In this document: one piece after another, positions 12,313 through 23,161 of the stretch
How positions within the stretch are numbered: the stretch's first letter is position 1
How the letters are laid out: every line of letters starts with the position of its first letter
NCBI RefSeq assembly: GCF_013368755.1
Contig: NC_049566.1
Span: 620,001 to 684,000, forward strand
Source: Talaromyces rugulosus
Lineage: Eukaryota; Ascomycota; Eurotiomycetes; Eurotiales; Trichocomaceae
Length of the DNA stretch: 64,000 bases
Reading direction: 5' to 3'
The notes under the pieces: model-generated
What the model was told of the DNA's origin: nothing
Databases searched by the model: none
The model's input: the letters and a program-made list of their open reading frames with translations, nothing else
Translations under genes and position numbers: made by a program

Positions 12313-14171
12313 ATCCTCTGCAATTCAAGTGCGACGGCAATAAACCGTCCTGCACACGATGTCTGCATCGCCAGCTGTCTTGCAGCTACACGACGGAAGG
12401 AGATAATCGTGGGACGGCACCGAAGTCATATGTACGACTGCTGCAGGCCCGCATCGAGCTGCTGGAACGAATTCTGCGTCTACATAACATCGATATTTAC
12501 GACTCAATGGCCGAGCTCCTGCTGCTCGACAACCGCGATATATCGCTGTTATCGGCTACAGAGCAATCAACGTCCAGTGTTGATCAGCTATGCACTGCCT
12601 TCGAAGGTATCTTGTCTCTCGACGAGGCCCTCAACTTCGAGTCAGAAAGCGAACCTCGGTTCTTTGGGCTGACTAGTGGTCGACTGAGCTTCATGGCCAT
12701 CTCAAATGGTGCGTACTACTCCAGGACATGGGAGGACGCACTTACAAATCCGTAGACAAAGACAATCCGCATCTCAGCAGGTCCATTCAGAGCCCAAACA
12801 TACATAATCAAGCTCTCGCTCGCGAAAACTGGGGCATTCCAGAGGAGCTCGAGTCGCATCTACTCGATTTGTACTTTACCTGGGAGCAGCCTTGGTTTCA
12901 GGTTGTCGACGAGGCCCTGTTCTACAAGAGCAAAAATAATTACGGCCGCTTCTACAGCCCCTTGTTACTCAACTGCATTCTGGCTATTGCATCCCGCTAC
13001 TCGGACCGAATTGAGGTCCGATCTGATCCCACTGATGCTAATACCGCCGGATGCATTTTCCTAGAAACAGCCGAAGTGCTGCTTCATGTCGATCTCAAGA
13101 GTCCAACCATCACGACTCTCCAGTCTCTCGCCATTCTTGGAGTGACCTATTGGGCCGGGCTTGCACAATGCTTGTAGGTCGTAAATCTACATATTAGAGA
13201 GGGTTTTCTCTGATTAATCATGCTTCGAGAGACAGAGCTTCCAGGCTGCAGTAAATCTTCCGTCACTAGAAGCCCCGATCCAGAAGAAAAAACATAGTGG
13301 TTCTACTTGTTGCGTCAGCCGCTCACTTCTCGTCTCCTTTCAGCATGCTCTCAGCGGCTTAAGCCAAATTCTCGAACAAATTCTATGCACCCTGTAAGTC
13401 ACGTCAAAATTTTTCATTTTAACTTTTTTCTGTATTTATCCAATCAGAAACTAACTGGATAATTAAAGTTACTCCCCAAAACCAGCTCATGGAAACCGCA
13501 AAAGAAGCTTCTTTGACTCATGCCTTCTCACACTAAACACCTGGCATTACGACCTTTCACCGGAGCTGAAGCCTCTTAGAGGTGCCATTTCGACTCGCTT
13601 TCCACAAGCCTATACTTTGTGCATGACCTACCATACCAGTGTTCTTCTTCTAGCCAAACCATATCTCCGGGATTCACAGGATCTGTCACAACACCAAATA
13701 GACGCTGACAGCATCACCACAAAAGCAGAAGATCTCTATAAGGAGACAGCAAAGCAGATATGCTCTCTAAGTGAACAGTACCGAAAAACATGGGGTAGCT
13801 TTCGACAAAGTCCGATCACGGCGACTCATTGTACTTTATCTGCCGCTCTTGGTCTATTTCGTACTTTATCCCAGGAAAAAGAGAAAGAGTCTGTTGTGGA
13901 TGCCGTCTTGAAGAACTTTGAGACTTGTCTTAAAACGTTGCAGGAGCTCTCGGTCGCGTGGACACCTCCACGCAAATACTATCATAACCTGCGCCGGATG
14001 ATGCACGATCAGAGCACAGCGGACGACCAAGTCGAAATTAACAACTCGGATAGTATTACAGAACTTGGGGATGATTCTGGGCAAAATACTGATCAGGAAG
14101 CAAATATCGAGAGAGAGCGGACTTTTTCAACGAATGAAATCGGTTTCAACAGCCTATGGCCTACATGGTGA
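12133..14171 (+). CDS. Zn2Cys6 transcription factor (Nit-4-like), regulatory domain probably damaged
   Basis: Fungal binuclear zinc cluster regulator. Exon 12133-12255 ends in CQECRRRRAK and exon 12330-12708 continues with CDGNKPSCTRCLHRQLSC, giving six correctly spaced Cys. The intron 12256-12329 is mostly a CT repeat. Exon 3 (12756 to about 13177) begins the fungal_trans region (WEQPWFQVVDEALF, LQSLAILGVTYWAG). The expected next stretch, about 45 residues with the WMYxGMAxRMxxDLGLH-type motif, is absent: only about 40 stop-containing bases separate it from the open frame 13218-13393, which resumes with VNLPSLEAPIQ. The last exon is 13469-14171. I infer an internal deletion, so this may be a pseudogene, although an unusual intron cannot be excluded. 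Exon borders between 13150 and 13250 are not resolved. Confidence 0.7.
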
Positions 14172-14222
14172 TGGTCGTAAAGACTCAATGAACGACAATG
14201 AAGACTTCTTCCGCAAACATTC

Positions 14223-14714
14223 TCAACGACCAGCAGCCCTGCCCTCAGGATCATGTGCAACAACCTCTATTTCAACCCTCATATCATCCTCCCCAAGACG
14301 CGTGACACCCACACACGTCCAGATAGGTTCGTGGTCAGGAACCCATTTCCTGAAATTTCGAACCATCGCATCCAGCGCCTCGTCATTTATGGACACATGA
14401 TACGAATTTACGCGATATACTTGCTCCCACCCTTTTCCGCCGGCATCCTTGAGAGTGAGCTCGACGTTTTTAAAGGCCTGGTCGATTTGGGCGTCGATTT
14501 CTTTGTAGAATTCGCCTGTTTCGGGGTTCCAGCCGCCTGCATAGATGTGTAAGCTTGAGCAATCAATTTATGTTAAGTAATTCCAACTGGTAGAGTTGGT
14601 ACCTTGTCCGGCGCATTCAATGTTGTCTCCGACTCGCACCGCCTGGCTGTATTTGAATGTCTTTTTGTTTCTAACACCAACACCAGGGTATGCGTAATAC
14701 TGTAGTCCAGACAT
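14223..14714 (-). CDS. RidA/YjgF/UK114 family protein
   Basis: Small enamine/imine deaminase-like protein of 141 residues. Exons are 14714-14603 and 14536-14223 on the minus strand, with intron 14537-14602. It begins MSGLQYYAYPGVG and contains QAVRVGD, ECAGQGGW, DAQIDQAF, then RVNSYHVS and a C-terminal VTRLGEDDMRVEIEVVA, matching the RidA trimer-fold core. Family members hydrolyse reactive imines released by PLP enzymes such as aminotransferases and dehydratases; the substrate here is unknown. Its stop lies 51 bp from that of the Zn2Cys6 gene, so the two transcripts must overlap or nearly so. Exon 1 and its upstream region are duplicated in decayed form at about 18915-19345. Confidence 0.88.
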
Positions 14715-15328
14715 TTTATTTTTCGTGGAGAAGTTCAATATTGTAAATTGATGTCGTAGCACTTCAAATGTTGAGAGGTAAGTAGACAGAGAAAAAGAAG
14801 ATTGGAGTGATGGGCCACCTGGTTTATTTATCATTCGCGAACAATTCACCCATGTAGTTGACATCATCAATTAACTTTTCTTCAGATAGGCTTTATCAAT
14901 GATTGGATCGTTATACTCCATCGCGGCGGAATACATATTCCTCTGGGTGCACAGGAAATGTGATTGGTCCATGCATGTGTATTTCTCCACTTTATACTTG
15001 CTTGTAGTTCGACTCTGTCCATGTGAATTGAAATACTGATTTAGCCTAGGCATGGATTTTTATAACCGTGGGACGGCGCTGTTCGTAAAGTCATCAACGG
15101 CATGAATCAACTACTAGCGATTGTTGTTTTGATAACCCCGATGGGAAGCAAGCTATAGAAGCAGTCCTTCCTGCATGCATCCGACTTTGGCATAGGGTCA
15201 TAAAATCCTCTGTCATATGCTGCATTAGGAGCTTCAATCAATGAGAGATGTTTTATAGATTCTATCTTGAATTGTGTGCATCTAAATTTCACATCCATGG
15301 GTAGCCTTCTTCACCTCGTTGCATCCAT
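14715..15328. other. Upstream region of the RidA-family gene
   Basis: No gene supported. Short minus-strand frames at 14871-15053 and 15107-15298 have no recognisable domain. The part 14860-15062 has a clear diverged copy at about 19150-19345. Confidence 0.5.
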
Positions 15329-16296
15329 TCACAAAACCCATGTTGACATATCCCCGTAGTTACTAGGGCGAGCCCGCGCCATATTCCAGCTAATATATTC
15401 GGTGTCATCCCAGACATGTTTGTCAGTTGACTCGTTCCATAATTCCCAATCAACAATGTAGCTAAATATCATATAAAAGCCCGTTAGTTAGTAGGCTTTA
15501 TCCTAGAAGGAAGTATACAGAAAGGTGTGCGGGGCAATTACCATTTCTGGCTGTCTCGGTGCCAAACTACGTTTCGAATAGCACTATCGTCGTGGACAAG
15601 GCCGCAGGCGATGGTTTCTCTAGGAAACTCAACACATCAGCAAGAGAAGCCCCCGGCTCACAATTCATACGGGAAAATGCAATGACTTACATCCATGCAG
15701 GCTTAAACGCCCTCCGAAGCTCATCACGCTCTTCCCTATCCATGTCGGGACTCCAGATTTTTGGCCTTGAACCTGGAACTCGTTCCATCAAGATATAATC
15801 AATATATCCTCCCGGTACCCACCCATCATCCCCTTGAATCTCATGTTTCCACGCGAAAAACGCAGGCGTGGAGGAACACCCTGCCGCAGTGAGACGCTTA
15901 AGGGCACAAACTTCATTTTCTGTTTGCCGCCGGACTTCCGGCTTTGCTTGTTCTGCTCTTTTTTACGGGCGTTTGTATGCCGTCTTGAAATATGGAATTC
16001 TGTACAAACTGGTGAGGAAGAATTTGGGTAAAAAGAGAGGGGGGTTTATACTGCATTCGAATTTTGACGGCAGCTTCCTTGCCTGGGTCATCTATACTTG
16101 AACACACAAAGACCCCGCGGGCGGAGGATTGCATATTACACTGTTGCACATCAAACTCGGTCACGCAGTCTTCGCTTTCGGCAAGTTTTTGGTCTACTCT
16201 CCATCTTGACGCGTGAGGGGTCTCAAACACGATTTCAGTGCCAATCCAGTCGTCCTCATCAAACCAAGTGATGTGGGATTCAGGGTCTGGAGACAT
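15329..16296 (-). CDS. APH-like protein kinase-like family protein, with in-frame stop
   Basis: Minus-strand exons 16296-16052, 15999-15691, 15619-15542 and 15461-15329 rebuild a 254-codon product. It has VFVCSSIDDPGKEAAVKIRM (lysine strand), EVCALKRLTAAG, YILMERVPG, then HDDSAIRN and IVDWE. The last two follow the HxDxxxxN and (V/I)DxE catalytic pattern of aminoglycoside phosphotransferase-like kinases. With this structure codon 94 is TAA (15963-15965). An alternative acceptor ending at 15958 (intron 15958-16051) removes the stop and keeps frame for 240 codons, but uses a weak AAG acceptor and deletes 14 codons. So the gene is either freshly inactivated or spliced unusually. The substrate is unknown. 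Confidence 0.62.
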
Positions 16297-17086
16297 GGCA
16301 AATCGAGAAAAAAGTGATTACAAAAAGAAAGAGAAAGAGAAAGAGAAAGAGAAAGAGAAAGAGAAAAATAAAAATGAGAGTGAAAGTCGAGTATGGGCTA
16401 GAAGAACAAGTGGGCGGGCGGTGTCTAGACGTCACGTGGGCATAATCTTGCCGCCGCCAGGCTCTAGAAAATAGCTTTGTAAAAAAGTATTAAAATAAAT
16501 AATTTATTTACTCTATATTTCAATTTCTGTAAAAATTAGTTAGGGATTAGAAAATTATATTAAAATATGATTTTATGAGGGAACCCACACAAAAATAAAA
16601 GCCGAAAACGTGCACCTAAAGAGGGAGCGCATTCCTCTTGACGCTGAAGTAGACTTAAGTACCGAACCCATTTGTCTTAGCGCAGGCCTTCGCGCCTTGC
16701 TGTAACTTACATAGTTATATTTTAAGAACTTGCTAAACTACGGGCGGCAAACAGATCGTCGTAGCCTCGACTACGGGGCCTACAACTATAGGCTATCTGG
16801 TTAAAATGTCGTTGCGGCTAACGTTTCATACAGTACAGCCACAGCGCTTAATGCGATGTGCCTTGAGCTGTTCCTGTTGTCTTCGTGGGCATTGGCCAGA
16901 ACCACCCTTGCTAGGACCGGTATTCATGGCCAGCGGTGCCCGTCACGTCGTCTCCTGGTGTATATATAACATTTGAACCTGTCGCATCTCCTTCAGTATC
17001 CTGCCACTGTCTACCACCCGCTTGCGAATTATATTCTCCCACTTCTTTTACTATATTTGAATACATTTGCGCTTTGAGGTTACCAA
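16297..17086. other. Spacer between kinase-like gene and pseudogene
   Basis: Contains the AAAGAG microsatellite, an AT-rich stretch (about 16480-16570) and a TATATATAA box at 16961-16969, 118 bp before the pseudogene start. No gene seen. Confidence 0.5.
16327..16366. repeat. AAAGAG microsatellite
   Basis: About six and a half head-to-tail copies of a six-base purine unit (GAAAGA/AAAGAG). It lies about 30 bp upstream of the kinase-like gene start and so within its probable leader, where it forms a CT-rich tract on that gene's sense strand. Confidence 0.85.
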
Positions 17087-18423
17087 ATGGCTCCTTCCAA
17101 CTTGACCGGCAAAAAACTCATCCAGCAGGGACTCCCAGATTTATTACTCTCGGATAGTTCAACTACATCGAATTCAACCCATAGGATTGATTTCATGGCT
17201 ACTTTGGGATTCTGGTCTCGGTTTGAGAGAGACGCGCGTCGAAACTTCTTACAGGCACGTTGGAATAACACTGTTCTTGACTATGACCCGGATGATCGTG
17301 ATAACGGTCCAAACCATGTCAACCACGAGCAATTATTATGTGGAGATGTGAGCACTCCGTCGTTGCACGATTTGGTCAAAATGTGGGCCATGTCATGACA
17401 TCTGTGATCCGGGATTGCGGCGACAACATCCGTTTTGGAGATTTCAAGTCAGTCGCCAATGGCGTCGATTTCAACAAGGTTCCCGACATCGCTGTCATGG
17501 ACCAAAAAGCTAGACTACTACTTGTCGGCGAAGCCAAAACACCCTGGGTTCATGAAATCGAAAAAACTCTCAATCATTCTCAGTCAAGGTTTCGAAGATA
17601 TCTTGGTGCGCTCTAGCCGAAATCTCATCTATCTTTACCCCTCAGAAGTGCTAACATAAGTCCTTTCTTAGGCCAGATAGCGCGATATATGCATTTAGCC
17701 CAGTGCAAGTATGGTTTTCTCACGACCTATGATGAGACCATCTTCCTGAAACAGGAGGCGCTCCCGGGTAGAAGAGGAAAATGGGTACTTTGGCATTCTC
17801 CGGTCATAATGCACGAAACGTGATCACAAAACGTGCTAGATCAGAATGCCCGAGGTCATCAACAGGATATTTCAAACCCTGCCCTTTATCGCCGGAAGGT
17901 GTCCCTAAGGGAATGCTTCCTCTACCTGATTACCCTTGCTTGTGAAGAGAGAACTGCTAAAAACGCCATGGGCCTGCATTCCTGGATCACGGGAGACACC
18001 CTCAATGTCGACAAACTCGAATACCTATCGGAAGGGTCCTCTGGCCCGTCGGAAGGAGAAGGAAAAGAAGAAGAAGAAAAAAGCCGAACGCCACGCTCGG
18101 CTAGACAAGGAGACTCCCGTGCCGCTCGAGCTGCTGCTCGTGAAAGGTCCCGGAATCCCATGACGTTAGGTGGTCTAGAAGATCGAACCAGCCGACTAAC
18201 TCTAACAACCCGGAACCAGTCTCGCAGAGAGATTCCTTGGAAGGAAGGATATGTCGATGTATATTTCAGTGAAACACGGCGAGAGTGGTATTATCCAGGC
18301 AGCCAAGAAGAGCGGGTTTATGTCGAATTGTTTGAAGAAGAGGACCCTCGTGGTGGCACCATCAGCTACTTCATCAAAGGCAATTATCGCTACCAGGTCG
18401 GGGAAAGAAATGGCAGAAGGTGA
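17087..18423 (+). pseudogene. Pseudogene of a fungus-specific hypothetical protein with a PD-(D/E)XK-like patch
   Basis: The translation is recognisably one protein spread over frames. It begins MAPSNLTGKKLIQQGLP, continues FMATLGFWSRFE, NNTVLDYDPDDRDNGPNH and LLCGDVSTPSLHDLVK, then must shift frame near 17386 to reach VMTSVIRDCGDNIRFGDF and PDIAVMDQKARLLLVGEAKTPW. A normal intron (17606-17671) joins RYLG to QIARYMHLAQCKYGFLTTYDETIFL. An in-frame TGA at 17821 interrupts HET-SQNVLDQNARG, most simply a CGA-to-TGA change. The frame then stays open to 18423. The spacing PD...GEAK resembles a restriction-endonuclease-like fold, but function is unknown in this lineage-restricted family. One frameshift plus one nonsense codon argue for loss of function. 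Confidence 0.8.
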
Positions 18424-18837
18424 TCCTTTTCGATATTAAGATAGCGTTCTCTAGGTGTCGAGAGTTTCTATGGGTGATTTTAGCGATCACTTGGTTAGCC
18501 TCTCAATAGCTTGCTTGTCTTGAGAAATCCGGTGTATATTTTGACTGATATTAGTTACTAAGCGAAAATTCACGAAATGCTGGCCATTTACGAAACACAG
18601 TTTTCACTGCTTCTAGGACTCTATGTCATGAATGTTAAGATCAGGAACTACGGCTTTTTATATCAATTCTTCTACGTAGTATTGATTATTTAAGGCTAGC
18701 ACTAAAGAGGTAGACTAGTAGCCTAGGTTTCCTTAATAGGTTTGGTTAGGGGAGATACAGTACCTCTCATTTATCTGGGATCCGAGTGGGCCAGCCACTG
18801 TGAGAAGACCATATTGGATTGGACTTGTCTTCAAAAG
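18424..18837. other. AT-rich spacer
   Basis: No gene, motif or repeat that I can name. Confidence 0.5.
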
Positions 18838-19345
18838 TTCCAGGAGCTCTCGGTCGCGTAGGACACCTCCACGCAAATATTATCATAACCTGGACGATCA
18901 AGTTGACACTTGTCTGGCGCATTCAATGTTGTCTCCGACTCGCACTGCCTGGCTGGCTATATTTGAATGTCTTTTTCTTTCTGACACCGACACTAGGGTA
19001 TATTATGTAGGCTGGACATTTTTCTTTTCCGTGAAGTTCAATGTTGTGGATTGATGTGATAGCACTTGAGGTAGGTGAAAAAACTAGACAGAGAAAAAGA
19101 AAGAAACTGCTTGGAATAACGGCAACTGGTCTATTATAACCTACGGACTATGTAGTTGACATATCAATTAACCTTTTAATCAGATAGACTTTATTGGATC
19201 GGTATGCTTCATCGCGGCGGAATCCATATTCCTGTACAGGCAACGTGATTGGGGCATGCATGTGTATTTCTCCACCTTATATTAGGTTGACTTTGCCCAT
19301 GTGATATGAAATACTGATTTATGGGCATGAATCTTTGTGTCGTCA
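18838..19345. repeat. Diverged, internally deleted copy of the Zn2Cys6/RidA locus
   Basis: 18838-18905 matches 13937-14030 (the QELSVAWTPPRKYYHN coding stretch of the Zn2Cys6 gene). About 18915-19345 matches 14606-15062 (RidA exon 1 in antisense, its leader and upstream DNA). The roughly 575 bp between, which hold the end of the factor gene and RidA exon 2, are missing from the copy. The copy shows many substitutions and small indels and encodes nothing intact. Same order and orientation as the source, so this is a direct segmental duplication followed by deletion and decay. Confidence 0.85.
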
Positions 19346-19700
19346 GATAGGTCTCTGCAGGTTATCGCTCGCCGCTTTAACACCGATTATGACACCCTCT
19401 TTGGTGACCCACCAGAACGCCATCAGCCCTGTCACAATTTATACTATCTAAGGAAGCGTCACATCGTATTATTCGATTTTCGCACTGTATTGGCTATTTA
19501 TCAACCATTAATTTTTGTCTTTTTCACATAGTCTTACTGGAAAAGGCTCTAGGACAGCAGAACCCGTACACAGAAGTCCTGGATATTACAGGCAGTTGAC
19601 TTTAGCTGTCATCACAGGGCTCATACAACACCTGTGGCATTTCTCATTTCGTCGGATGGTACTCATCTCATTCTCTCCAGAGCAACTTAACGGCGGGTAG
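19346..19700. other. Spacer before the amidase remnant
   Basis: Short open frames (for example 19337-19531) but no recognisable domain; possibly the degraded 5' end of the amidase remnant. Confidence 0.4.
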
Positions 19701-20742
19701 TTGCCCCAGATATTGGACAGCCTGGATCTCGATGACATAAGACGAAATGTTGAAGATGGCCAGTTCAACAGCCAAGACCTAGTAAACGTAACTTGCCAGC
19801 TTTTTTCTTGTCTTTGTTTCCTTCCTCGATTATTTCCCATCGTAATATAACACGAGAACCTCCTCCTTTTCTTCACAGGAAGCGCACACATTAAAAAAAA
19901 AATCCTCACAGTTCAAGTTGCTAATATCTTCTAAATAGTTCTATCTCTCGAGAATAGCTGAAGTCAACGGTCAAGTTCAAGCTGTCGCTTTCACAAACCC
20001 AGACATTCAATCGATTGCAATTGAACGTGACCAAGAAGCCAAAAATGGGCAAATCCTAGGGGAGGTGCTGCGAACTCTACACTGTGACCAAAGCTTTCCA
20101 TCTAATTTAGTGACACTAGAGCCGTACACGGCGTTCCTTTCTTATTAAAAGACACTTTTATCACTATGGATAGAATGGAAACGACTGGTACGAATAATCT
20201 GTATACACATTTCTTCTTGTCGCAGCTAACGTGATTGTAGGGGGTCCATACGCGCTAATTGGAGCCAAATATGAACGGGAATCTACGATTATTTCCAAAC
20301 TTCGCATGGCCGGGGCAATAGTCTTGGGAAAACAACCTTGAGTCAATGGGGAATGGCACGATCATCAAATGCCCAAGCGGTTGGTCCTCCACATGCGGCC
20401 AAGCCCTTGTAGGGTTTCATGAGAATCAAGATCCGCAAGGATCCTCATCTGGCAGTGCCATGCGGCAAGTATGAATCTGACGAGCTTTTCCATCGGTGGC
20501 GAGGTGAGTTTATCTTCGCTTTTGCAGCTAACTCCTAGTGATTAAACGAATACATACTAATACACTCCAAAAATCTAGACCTGCAGTAGTATTCCTTACC
20601 CTGCACGACTCTACGGTGTTGTGGGATTGAAACCCACGGTTGGATTAACCTCACGAGCTGGGACAATCCCAGTAAACCCAGAGCATGATAGGAACTTTCT
20701 TGACGCGACCTGTGATACAGCCGAGATATTCAGTTTCTCATA
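19701..20742 (+). pseudogene. Amidase signature family pseudogene (truncated, frameshifted)
   Basis: Fragments in shifting frames follow the order of a fungal amidase. LDLDDIRRNVEDGQFNSQDLVN (19719 on) comes first, then LSRIAEVNGQVQAVAFTNPD (about 19943), VHGVPFLLKDTFITMDRMETT (20124) and YALIGAKYERESTIISKLR with MAGAIVLG (about 20245-20330). ENQDPQGSSSGSAM (about 20425, carrying the cis-Ser glycine/serine stretch) and YGVVGLKPTVGLTSRAG (about 20610-20670) follow. Frame changes occur between the second and third blocks, at about 20330, near 20380 and at about 20465. The frame ends at the TAA 20740-20742 and the usual C-terminal 200 residues are missing. Amidases of this group hydrolyse small amides; no function is expected from this copy. 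Confidence 0.85.
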
Positions 20743-21094
20743 ATGTTTCTCAGGATCATTAGGTTCAAGGTTCACTAGATTTAATGCAATAATGGATTAT
20801 TCTTAGGATACATGTCATTCTTTAATCATCGACAACATTTGAAGAGGCATAAATATCATTTAGTACATCCTGTCTGACCATCCTCTGGACCAGTCTACCA
20901 TAAGCGGCAATCTACGACACCATGTCGTCTATATGACTGACAGGTGGGCTCGTAAACCAGTGCTTAATCGCGTGTTTGAAGTATCTTGGATGCCTCGGGC
21001 TCCGACCTCCACCCGTAGATAGACGAGATCCACACAGAATCTGAGACTTATCACTGACCGTCCAATCCACCGAAAAAGGGTCACTCTGTTGCTT
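20743..21094. other. Spacer between amidase remnant and dioxygenase 3' end
   Basis: No gene seen; it serves as the 3' flank of the minus-strand dioxygenase gene. Confidence 0.45.
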
Positions 21095-22450
21095 TTAATA
21101 GCCAACGCTTTCCTGGCGAGATTTGGAGTTGGGATCAAAGTACGGCCTCTCGCCGACACAAAGAGCTCTCTTCCCCATCCGTGGGCCCAAGTGATCGTAA
21201 TCCCATGTCACACAGTGGAAAACGCTACGGTTGTCCCAGATAGCTAAGTCATAAATATTAGATCCAAGTATTGAAAGCTGCACAGCATCAAAAATACTTA
21301 CCGACGTCATTATTCTGTTTCCAACGAATTCGCGCCTGTGTGTCGTGATTTTTGTAGAGGATGTTGATGATCCAGTCGAGAAGCAGGGTGCTCTCCTCAG
21401 GGGCCAAATCTTTAATGCTCTCTGTGTTCTGACCAAGAGCGTAGATCGACTTCCATCCAGTCACTGGGTTGGTTCTGACGACGGGGTGCTCGTGTCGGAA
21501 AACAGTGCCAACATTCTGTGGGCATCCTCTCTGGTTGGTGTACATGGAGAACTCATTGTCTCTGGCGATTTGCTCCAGCTTCTGTCCTGGGGTTTAGTAG
21601 TTTTCAGGTTTCTTTTAGTTCGAGTGAACTTACGGGGCTGGCATTAATAGCTGTGAGAGTCTCGAGAAATTTCTGCATCGGTGTCGAAATTCGGTCGTAC
21701 AGCTGAAAACAATTAGTCCTCGAATCTCGCAGCAGTGAGATAATGTCGTATACTTACATCACATCCCGAGGCAAACAATGTGTCTATACAAAAATAGTTT
21801 AGTGTCAGGATTCTCAACAGCCTGATTAGTGTAGGGTCAATAGCATACCTCCTCCAGTTTCAGGCACTTCAGTAAGTACAAAAACAGAGTAGTCACCCGG
21901 CACTGCCTCAAAACCCAGATCGGAATGCCAGTTATTATGAGACTGGACCTTCTTCTTCTGGTGTTGCTCGGCAGCATACACTCTTTTACGGTCCTCAGAG
22001 CTGACGCAATTGATCTGGTTATCAGCTCCACCATGGTCCCGTTCAGAATTGAACAAGGGATGGATATGAAGTCCGTTTTCACTGGGCCGTCCCGTAAGCT
22101 CTCCTAGCCGTATGGCAAGTTTCTTGATGACCTCGGTGTCAACACCATCTTGGGCCCGGAAAACAACAACACCACGCTGGGACACTTTGTAAAAAAATGC
22201 CAAATTCATTAGCTAAAAGAACCTTTATTACAGTAGAGGGAGAATAATAAATCTCACCGGTGATTGCCAAATCCCTCAACAGCTCATCGGAATTTGGAGC
22301 ATCCATCCATTCAAGAAGTTTAGCCGTTGGGAATTCTCTCCCAAGTACGGGAGTGACCTCGATAGACTCATATTTGTCCAGAGCACCAGACAACTCCAGC
22401 GGCCCTTTGAACCTCGGAAACGGGCCAGGGTTCTCTCTTGGTTGCGCCAT
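21095..22450 (-). CDS. TauD/TfdA-family Fe(II)/2-oxoglutarate dioxygenase
   Basis: Six minus-strand exons (22450-22258, 22184-21849, 21783-21758, 21702-21634, 21581-21302, 21243-21095) encode an intact 350-residue protein, normal for fungal sulfonate/taurine-type dioxygenases. The iron ligands are visible: HxD in NNWHSDLGFE and the distal His in DNRSVFHCVTWDY, followed by the 2-oxoglutarate Arg region in GERPYF. The VSQRGVVVFRAQ and GGDTLFASG segments are standard for the family. For exon 5 the second of two nearby acceptors (after 21582) was chosen because the first breaks frame. The substrate could be a sulfonate or an unrelated small molecule. The gene is divergent from the CTP synthase gene across 711 bp, suggesting co-regulation. 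Confidence 0.9.
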
Positions 22451-23161
22451 GGTAAGAGGGGTTGTATAGCTTATGGATGATAAATAACAATATATCAAAG
22501 CACAAGAAGTGGAAAATAAAGAATCCCGTTAGATCCAATGCATTTAAGGCAAGTCAACCTTTTAAATTACGGGGCAATTACAGCAGCGTACCTCGAAAGT
22601 CTGGACTGGTAATCCGCCTTTGTTTTTCACCGCCATGTACGGAGTAAATGCTGACATTCAAATGTTCTTCTTACTACTTAGGGTTGGTTACATGGCGATC
22701 CTAAGTGGGTCCACCACCGAACGGTCTACGACGCTCTGAGAAGCTGGGGTGTGCAGACTCCACAGAAACTCTAGTTGGTGACAGTTTTTAGTATGACTCA
22801 GGGTGTCAGGCTTAGTCAGATGGCGCGAATGACTGCGCACCTTATCCACCACGACTCGCCTGGGTCTGGGGATTCTTCAGCTTTACAACGTGCATGCGCG
22901 CTTGCTGTCCCGGCAATGCTGGGAGCCAATGCTGGGAGCCGAAATCATCACCATGCTTGTCGGTGAGGTTTTGTGCCCCAATATGTATCGGTGTAATGCT
23001 TAGATTATATATACGCTTTGTGCGGTGGATCACGTATTGGAAGTTAGAGCACTTTCTCCCACTTACACTACTTCGTTCTGTGCGAGTACGTCTTATGCCG
23101 GCCATAATACGCTTACCGTGCCGCAGTTTCGCTCTCTTAATCGTTTGATCAGGACGCCAGA
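22451..23161. promoter_or_regulatory. Shared divergent promoter of the dioxygenase and CTP synthase genes
   Basis: 711 bp between two outward-facing start codons. It holds a TACGGAGTA word (22638-22646) and a TATATATA box at 23006-23013, about 150 bp before the CTP synthase ATG. A stretch near 22720-22770 can be read as a short transposase-like peptide but is too brief to call. Confidence 0.55.
23006..23013 (+). promoter_or_regulatory. TATA-like box of the CTP synthase gene
   Basis: TATATATA about 150 bp upstream of the ATG at 23162. Position and sequence are compatible with a TATA element; not proven. Confidence 0.4.

Noticed and set aside
17350..17450. Intron as the cause of the frame change in the 17-18 kb pseudogene
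   Set aside because: A GTGAGC donor at 17349 would remove the family-conserved stretch VMTSVIRDCGDNIRFGDF, so an indel is the better explanation.
22720..22775. Short peptide reminiscent of a transposase helix
   Set aside because: Only about 20 codons, no flanking inverted repeats or further matches.
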